From Lamellibrachia columna (lineage: Eukaryota > Annelida > Polychaeta > Sabellida > Siboglinidae): a stretch of 64,000 nucleotides of DNA. How positions within the stretch are numbered: position 1 is the stretch's first letter; every line of letters starts with the position of its first letter. A program made the position numbers and the translations under genes. The stretch lies in the NCBI GenBank assembly GCA_963662155.1, contig OY759261.1, positions 8,448,229 through 8,512,228 on the forward strand, given 5' to 3'. Below, in pieces: positions 57,650 through 64,000 of this stretch. A model generated the notes under the pieces. It did no database searches. It was not told the DNA's origin and saw only the letters and a list, made by a program, of their open reading frames with translations.

Positions 57650-57825
57650 CGATCGAGCCTCTGGCGAGGCGGACGCACCACCCGTAAGCTCGCGACCTCT
57701 GGCGTGATGGTAAACATACGCAAGTCACCTCGTCATCATCGATCACCCTCGAACATCTGGCGAGGTGGATACACCCCTAAGCTCGCGACCTCTGGCGTGA
57801 TGGTCAACATCCGCAAGTCAAGTCA
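57650..57825. repeat. 93-bp direct repeat after the protease gene
   Basis: Two copies contain 'CTGGCGAGG.GGA', 'AAGCTCGCGACCTCTGGCGT' and 'GATGGTAAACATACGCAAGT' (second: GGTCAACATCCGCAAGT). The core also occurs once at 47,119-47,150 before the polymerase. It is probably regulatory. Confidence 0.8.
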
Positions 57826-58102
57826 TCATCATCATATTCATCATATTCATCGTAGTCGTAGTCGTAGTGGTGATATAACACGCTACCCTTGTTGTATCGT
57901 CATGCTGCTTGTGTTGTGTGCACTTGTACCATACAGTTTTGCGTTGATTTCTCGTCTCCATTAGTCCCTTTGATAATGACCCTATTCTTAATTGCTGCGT
58001 ATGGGTCACTCCGTCAGGGTTAAGACCGCAAACGTCTACAGTGTGTGGTTACGACAGTTAGGGTTAGCTCCAGCAGTCGATAGGAGTTAGGTTTAGCACT
58101 CC
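57826..58102. other. Right subterminal non-coding region of the Polinton
   Basis: A short TCATCA tract, then 'AGGGTTA'-type motifs at 58,015-58,075. No gene. Confidence 0.5.
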
Positions 58103-58293
58103 AATCAAAACGTTGGGGTTACGACGGTTAGGGTTAGCTGCGGTCGCCAGAGGGCGCTCTATGGGTATGCATAGGGATAAAGGTCGCCGCCAGGGGGCGA
58201 TCACTATACCCAGAAGGCTCTACGACCGGAAGTCACTTGACCCTCCCATACTGGTCGCCTCTTTTGATCGGTCATTCCGACACTATAACTACT
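58103..58293. repeat. Right terminal inverted repeat
   Basis: Reverse complement of 41,559-41,748, ending 'CCTCTTTTGATCGGTCATTC' and finally TAACTACT. Roughly 85% identical to the left repeat by eye. Confidence 0.92.
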
Positions 58294-58299
58294 TACGCC
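58294..58299. repeat. Target-site duplication, right copy (TACGCC)
   Basis: Identical to the 6 bp preceding the left inverted repeat. Confidence 0.9.
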
Positions 58300-58517
58300 T
58301 TTCAGCCGGTTATGTGCGTACTGGTCTAAAACGGCAATGAGTTAATTATTATAATGATGTTGGGTTGAGTTTTACACAAAGCTTCAAATCAGTCAGTCAG
58401 CAGGCCAGGGAAGCAACAACATTGGGAAAGTTCGTTATCAGGGTTGACTATAATATAAATCGGCATTACCTTTACCTCTCCCTCTGCGTCTCCATCTCCC
58501 TCTCCCACCACCGCTTT

Positions 58518-58714
<197 letters not shown>

Positions 58715-58758
58715 TCTCATTATTCATCTCCCTCGTCTTCTCCTTTTTGCTGCAGTAT

Positions 58759-58806
58759 TTATGCGCGGTGTACTCCACAAAGAAGCATTTTGGCGAAGGC
58801 GCTACC
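58759..58806 (-). pseudogene. Paraoxonase terminal-exon fragment 2
   Basis: The minus strand reads GSAFAKMLLCGVHRA and a stop, 48 bp colinear with the end of the intact gene and most similar to the fragment at 24,768. The flanking (TC)n and repeat sequence are shared with composite repeat A, so the fragment moved as part of the repeat. Confidence 0.6.
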
Positions 58807-59219
58807 GCACACACGCACGCACATATGTGAACGAACGCATGCATGCCCGCACGCGATTCAATTACACGCACGTGAAATGCCGGACATTCAGTGGTATTTT
58901 TAAATGAATATCGTCCAAAACAATAGCATTCATATAGGCCTATGCAAATGCATTTACATGTTAAGCGACAATCACAGGTAACGATATATATGAACATATA
59001 ATACATATACTATGATATATCATATGGATTCCACGTTCAAAGTAATGGTTGTGATGGAGGGATAGTGGAATGTGGAGTCAGATCATTGCAGGAATCGCTG
59101 CACAACATTGTAGTGTAAGTCTGGAATGTTGCTCGCGTCCAACATGAGTTGATATGTACAAAACTGGTCATACTGATTAAGAAAGAGATCGATCAGTGTA
59201 AAGGAATGACATATGTAAG

Positions 59220-59620
59220 CCACTCCCCTTAGAGGCTGGCAAATTATTCGTAAGAGTGTTCCTCGATCGTCTTGCGGTAAGCTTTGCAAATACGATTAAT
59301 GCAACTCAAGGTGCTTTTAGATATGAAAGACGCACCGGGGAAATAACTATTGTGTGTCCCTGCGTCAAACCCAAGAATAAAGTTATCGAACAAAACTACG
59401 TAGTCTTCATTGACTGTCACAAAAAAGTTCGACGCCGTGGGAAGACAAAGTGTGTGGGCAGTGCTGCAGAAATATGCCTTAAAACATTTGTAGAAATGTT
59501 CGAGGCATTGCACTCGGGGATGACGGAATCGGAGAAGTGAATAAGCAAGGCATCATCAAATTTTGGTCGGCTGCACAAGCATTTCTGGAAGAGATTCACA
59601 ATGTGACAATCCTAGTGAAA
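59220..59620 (+). pseudogene. LINE reverse-transcriptase fragment (composite repeat D)
   Basis: The best preserved of the four related RT fragments. It reads 'VFLDRLAVSFANTINATQGA', 'FRYERRTGE' (the GFR.GR.T block), 'VVFIDCHKKVRRRGKT', a damaged motif A, and 'CLKTFVEMFEALHSGM'. It covers fingers to palm of a non-LTR retrotransposon RT; the clade was not assigned. Frameshifts are present on both sides. Confidence 0.65.
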
Positions 59621-60539
59621 TATTTGGTCCATGGAGAAATAGTAGTTTCCACGCTGCCCGTGGAGCTGCAGAGGATACATTGTACCGAAAGCATGTTAGG
59701 AAACAACATGCTTTGCTGGTTATATATGGGTTTAACACGGAGTACTCACATACCCAAAAAGAACATACTCAAATGAGCAAACATATCTAGTAAATATATA
59801 TGAGATAAACAAAACAGGTGGCTCGAATATATGACAACAGACTTCCTAAATAAATGGTGTACTTCCAACTATAGGAAAGTACTAAAAGCCGATGTCGCCT
59901 CATATATATATTCAAAGATGTAGTAATAAAACATTGAAGAAAATAATCAAAATTCAGGTAGTGATACGTGCCGAAGAACGACCGACCTGGAGGTGATTCA
60001 TGCAATATGCACCAAGCGAACAGTAATAATCGCAACGGAGACTGACAGCGAGAGAGATGGTACTGTTCCGTTTCATGTGTCAAACGTAGATAAGAATGGA
60101 ATTGTCTTTATCGCTATGCAGTAAAAGCAATATATTATATCGTTAACTGTTGTGTAGAGGATACAGCTCGTGAAGTGTTAACGAAATGCAGTTTATTAAA
60201 TAGCTATATGTATACAACTTATTGCATATATAACTGCTGCCATGTAAGTAAACTTAGAAACTAGCACGAACACATCTAGAAGAATTGACTAAAACAAAAC
60301 TGCGTATTGTGAAAGACTTACGCTGACTGGCTGGACAAGAGTGTCATGTAGCCAACGGTACATACAGCGACAAGGTGTTGCAACATGGTTACTTCGGCCG
60401 ACGAGTTTGGAACGGACGACAGCAACGATGAATGGGACAGTGAGTTGAACAATGGATTCTGAATGACGTAGGCGCTAGCTTACTTCGCATCGACTTGTCG
60501 GCTGGTGACGCAGTCGGTTGATGATGTAAGTAAACGATC

Positions 60540-60705
60540 TCAAATGAATGTCGCGCCTACTCAACGAACTAGATGTTTTATTGGGAGAGCAAACCCGTTT
60601 ATGTGTGGTGAGCTCAATCTAAACGGAATAGCGGCGGCAGGTTTTGCAGAAGAACTGCAAAAAAAACGTTTGACAACAACATGGGTAGCATTAGTTACAA
60701 GTTGA
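60540..60705 (+). pseudogene. LINE ORF1 esterase-domain end fragment
   Basis: The frame reads 'CFIGRANPFMCGELNLNGIA' and 'AAGFAEELQKK', matching the last block of the SGNH-like domain in LINE ORF1 (compare 'KCGLHLSGKGAAVFAD' at 13,500). Related fragments are at 34,070-34,190 and 40,800-40,910. Confidence 0.5.
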
Positions 60706-61631
60706 GCAGGGGATTCTTACATACTGATGAAATGGGGGTATTGGAATGACGACCCGATTTTGGTGAAAACAAACATCGTTGTTTGAAGATTGTTCACTCC
60801 AAGGGTATTTGTTTTGGCATGCTGTTTTAAACACTTTTTTTCGATTCCATTTTTGTATCCTTTAGTGTACTAAATCAGCATGATTCCAGGTTTCATGTAT
60901 AAATTTGATTTTTTTTTAAGTTACTTGTTTTTGAGCAGCTAGCGACCAACTCTTAGGGATGCCTACCAGTTTTTCGGACCTTCCATACCAAAAGTAATAC
61001 ACAAGTTTAACAACCATAACAATATCGTATTTATTTCTTTTTTTCATTGTTCATTTAAACTGTCTATTAAAAACTTGACATTCACATCAATGATGTTTTA
61101 ATTGTAAGCTAGATAGCATTATCCTAACACCAAATTGTTACGGCATTGTGGCTTGCACACGCTCAAGTACGCGTACGCGTACTCAAACGCACACGCACGT
61201 GATTATGCACATACCATCCAGCCAAATTCTGCAAACCTCGAATCAAACCAGGGATTCTAGTTGACACTCATGGACGTGAAAGTGCTTTGCAGCAGGACGT
61301 GTCATACGCCACTCCACATTTAAAATGAAGGAACGATCTACTATTATGTATATCACACTCCCTAACAGTGACGTCACGTAGCATATTGATTATGAATTAT
61401 AAACGGACAGGGCGGAGTGGTATAAACGACAGGTTGACAGGGCAACATAATTGTAGGTTTCATAGGTCCACGCTATGTTTTGTTGGTCGATTGTTGGGAT
61501 TAATATGCTCAGTGTTCCAACAAATACATGCAGCATATAAAAATAGCTATAGTAATAACACATGTAAAATGCAACAGTGGTGGACAACTTGCACCACTCT
61601 ACTATATGTTACTGGTGCGTCAGTACCTTAC

Positions 61632-61713
61632 CTGCGTCAATGTCAAAGTGTTGTTCGAGTCCCGGATGAAGACAGTCACACATTCTCCTCCTATCTCTAT
61701 CACATACACGTGC
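61632..61713 (-). pseudogene. Duplicated paraoxonase exon
   Basis: An 82-bp exon homologue with the same length, phase and splice sites as 28,928-29,009. The acceptor is 'ATGTTCCAG', the coding reads 'HVYVIEIGGECVTVFIRDSN' then 'NTLTLTQ', and the donor is 'GTAAGG'. The frame is open. Neighbouring intron DNA is also similar (61,800-62,200 versus 29,540-29,920). No other internal exon of this copy is present in the window: downstream only the 48-bp end fragment at 58,759 remains, and upstream a LINE begins at 62,540. It may be the remnant of a tandem gene copy or part of a gene continuing beyond the window. Confidence 0.7.
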
Positions 61714-61799
61714 CTGGAACATGTAGCACAAACCTTATTCCGCCACTTCTCAGTACCATAGCATATCTGCCAAACATTTAAAGGGAAACAAAAGTGTTG

Positions 61800-62200
61800 G
61801 GTATATGCACCTATGTTGGCTACTACAATTACAGTGGTTTACTGGGAAAACGTTGTTGAACATACAGCGTCTTAATTTCATTAGCTGTGTCATACTGTTA
61901 GACAACCCTACGTCTAGAGTGCCGAAATCTAGCAAAATTCGCTCGCCAAATAAAAATATACTAATTTTGCATACACCTATTCCTATACTTGTCGTGGCCA
62001 TATCGCTTGCGTTCAAACTCCACTTATGTAACACATATTGACCTTTGTTTACTAAACTAGTCTTCGTTATTACAAAATAGCACACTTGTTTGCGTTGGTG
62101 CTGTGTATACCGGCACCACTTAATACGTCACGTGTAGTCTATGTTACCATGGCAGCCATCTGTCAACTGTGGAAATAACCGGAATCTCCCACTTGTAGAA
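61800..62200. repeat. Duplicated intronic block (pair with 29,540-29,920)
   Basis: Shares 'AAAATTCGCTCGCCAAATAA', 'CACCTATTCC', 'TTAATACGTCACGTGTAGTC' and 'TATGTTACC' with the first block, in the same orientation and at a similar distance from the paraoxonase exon. Farther along, 62,330-62,420 also resembles 29,070-29,160 ('ACACGAAACACCAGCAATGA'). Confidence 0.7.
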
Positions 62201-62539
62201 AACATTCTGAGTAAAACACTGGCATATTCTTGATTTTAGTTGCTCGTTGTTTAGTTTGTATTGCTACTTTTTCGTTTTAGGTATAGAGGCAGATGTTCTT
62301 TAACATGTTTGGTTGCGTTAACCTTCACTGAGAGTCGGCGACTATCAACACGAAACACCAGCAATGAATGCAATCAACAAGCTCTGGTATTATCATAATA
62401 AGGCACTTGCAGATGCTTGAAGGTTTTGGGTTTTTGTTCGAATCCCTAAGTATTATCTCAGACCTTTTTGATTGTTGTAAAATATGCTGAGATTGCATTA
62501 CTTTGTTCATCAGAAATTATAATCTACCAGAATCCCTCT

Positions 62540-64000
62540 AACAAAATTCTTATTGTTGCATTCATCAGCGAAGGAGACAGAAGCGAAGGAGACTAGAGCG
62601 AAGGAAACGCGAGGGAAGGCGACGGGAGCGACGGCTACGTCAGCGAAAGCACCAGGAGCAAGCGCACCTGAAGCGCAAGATAGCCAGGAGACGGGAGGGA
62701 ATTGTGACAAGTTGATGTGTGAGAGGGTGATGGACAACATGCTGCGCGGTGACGCGACTGCGGGGCAAAATGCGACGGAAGGGATCCGACGCAAGAGTTA
62801 CTCTGAGGTAGTTGCAGAAGGGGTGAGGAGGAGAGCGAAGGTGTTTGTGGGGCAAAAATAGAGGCTATCACAGAGAAGGTGCAAACATCGGGGGTTGGGG
62901 CAATTGAGGTTCTATTTTAGTACACGTAGGGATTAACAACGCAGAGAGGGAGGATACAACTGGCATAGTTAGGAAATACAGGCAGTTAGTTAAAAGAGGT
63001 AAGCAGACACGGATTGAGCAGATAATTATGTTAGGGATTCTACCGGTAATGAGAAGCAGATATAGGGATATACAAATTGCCGGATGATGGCAATTAACAC
63101 ATATATAGGGAAGAGGAAGTTGAATATGTGAGGTATGAGCTTTCATCTTAGTGGAAAGTGTGCAGCAGCATTTGTTGGTGAAGAATCAGCAGCAGCAGAT
63201 AGTGGCATGGGGAGCATAAGAAATATTTCTTGGTTGCAAACTAGAAGCGCAGCGGATTTCATTAGAGGTGTTTCAAACAGGACAAGAGGCACTAGTACAC
63301 ATACACCAGTAACAAAATGTCTTGAAAACATTTCGGAAGCTGATTATAAATGCGTGTGTTTAAATGCAAGGAGCACAGTAAATAATAAAAACGTACTAAG
63401 CACAACGGTAGAATAAATTAACTCACTCATAATTGTTATAACCGAATCATGGGCCAACAAAGAAATATAAGATGCTGAAATAGGAGTGAGAGGATAGGTA
63501 ATGTTTAGGAGAAATCGACTAAGAAGAGGAGGGAGAGTCATTTGATGTATTAAAACATATATTCAGGCTTACGAAATAACATTAAAAAGGGTCGCACATT
63601 GCGATGAAGCTGTTTGGTGCAACATATTAGCAAGACATTCAACATTAACTATTGGATTGGTTTACCGAAGTCCAAACATAAACGAAAACTATAAAATAAA
63701 CAAACAAAGCACTATAGATGAAGTTGATATAGGGGAATGTATCATAGTGGGACACTTTATCCACCGACACATACAATGAAAATATCTAGAGAGTACAGGG
63801 GGTGACGACCATTAGTTTCTACTTTTAATTCAGTATAGCTTCCTTACTCAACACATGCTACAAACAACAAGGGGAGAGAATGTATTACATTTAGTTTTGT
63901 CTTCACAACAAGAATTAGTGGACAATGTCAAAATACATACGCCATTGGGAAACAGCGATCATCATCAAATACATTTTGACATCAAAGTAAAATCAGAAAT
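62540..64000 (+). mobile_element. CR1-clade LINE, copy B (runs off the window)
   Basis: Second copy of the family at 12,160-14,690. ORF1 (62,553-63,230) has a charged linker 'AKETRAKETRGKATG' and 'IRRKSYSEVVAEGVRRRAKV'. It has lost about 95 bp holding the GDSIVRK block and following residues: 'VFVG' is followed directly by 'KIEAITEKV'-type sequence. The ORF2 endonuclease remnant (63,350-64,000) shows 'VCLNARSTVNNKN', a 'TESWANKE'-like block and 'GLVYRSPNINE'. Stops and frameshifts are more numerous than in copy A, so it is older or decaying faster. Confidence 0.78.

Larger units (their letters stand above)
41559..58293. mobile_element. Polinton/adintovirus provirus, 16,735 bp
   Basis: A complete, bounded integrated element of the Polinton/Maverick (adintovirus) group. 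These are large DNA elements with a protein-primed polymerase B, a retroviral-type integrase and a capsid gene set, viewed as integrated viruses. It begins AGTAGTTA and ends TAACTACT within ~190-bp inverted repeats, and is flanked by the identical 6-bp TACGCC. It encodes polymerase, integrase with chromodomain, packaging ATPase, penton-like and major capsid proteins, an adenain-like protease and several small virion or membrane proteins, nearly all rightward. The left 6 kb is an accessory arm with NADAR and RPA-like genes. Stops, frameshifts and a pol-ATPase deletion make it defective. TIR divergence of roughly 15% indicates it is not a recent insertion. Confidence 0.95.

Overview
This is a repeat-rich window of a metazoan nuclear genome. 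The evidence is a spliced paraoxonase-like gene with GT-AG introns, several CR1/L2-type LINE copies with esterase and AP-endonuclease domains, long microsatellites and satellites, and an endogenised Polinton/adintovirus. The repeat style suggests a marine invertebrate (mollusc or similar), but the sequence alone does not fix the phylum.

Layout. 1-6,120: a foldback-type repeat (462-bp palindrome at 2,897-3,358) with three long degenerate arrays of an AAGGGGTCATCTC-like motif, the last inverted. 6,120-9,740: mostly unique DNA with two weak candidate terminal exons. 9,740-14,690: two decayed LINEs in tandem. 14,690-23,805: unique DNA, one candidate membrane-protein exon, and 19-bp, 22-bp and microsatellite arrays. 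23,806-26,350, 32,590-35,010, 39,300-41,558 and 58,294-61,260: four copies of a composite repeat holding LINE reverse-transcriptase and esterase fragments. 26,920-31,891: seven exons of a minus-strand paraoxonase-like gene, open across every junction. A further homologous exon lies at 61,632-61,713 and two copies of its 3' end lie inside composite repeats. 35,560-38,610: another LINE. 62,540-64,000: a second copy of the CR1 seen at 12-14.7 kb.

The main object is a 16,735-bp Polinton/adintovirus provirus at 41,559-58,293. It has ~190-bp terminal inverted repeats starting AGTAGTTA and a perfect 6-bp target duplication (TACGCC). It sits in a composite repeat whose uninterrupted versions at 24.4 and 34.9 kb serve as empty sites. 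Almost all its genes lie on the plus strand: a NADAR-domain gene, an RPA-C-like ssDNA-binding protein, low-complexity ORFs, a zinc-finger plus protein-primed DNA polymerase B, a packaging ATPase remnant, two virion-type proteins, two tiny membrane proteins, a DDE integrase with chromodomain, a membrane protein, the minor capsid (penton-like) protein, a GLGSLFGG virion peptide, the double-jelly-roll major capsid protein and an adenain-like protease. Replication, integration and capsid genes carry stops, frameshifts and one deletion (polymerase joined to ATPase). The protease, the GLGSLFGG protein and the small membrane proteins are intact.

The most unusual points are the NADAR gene and RPA-like gene in the element's accessory arm, a repeated CTCTGGCG..GTAAACAT motif in the element, and a paraoxonase relative that keeps most calcium ligands but has replaced both residues of the His dyad.
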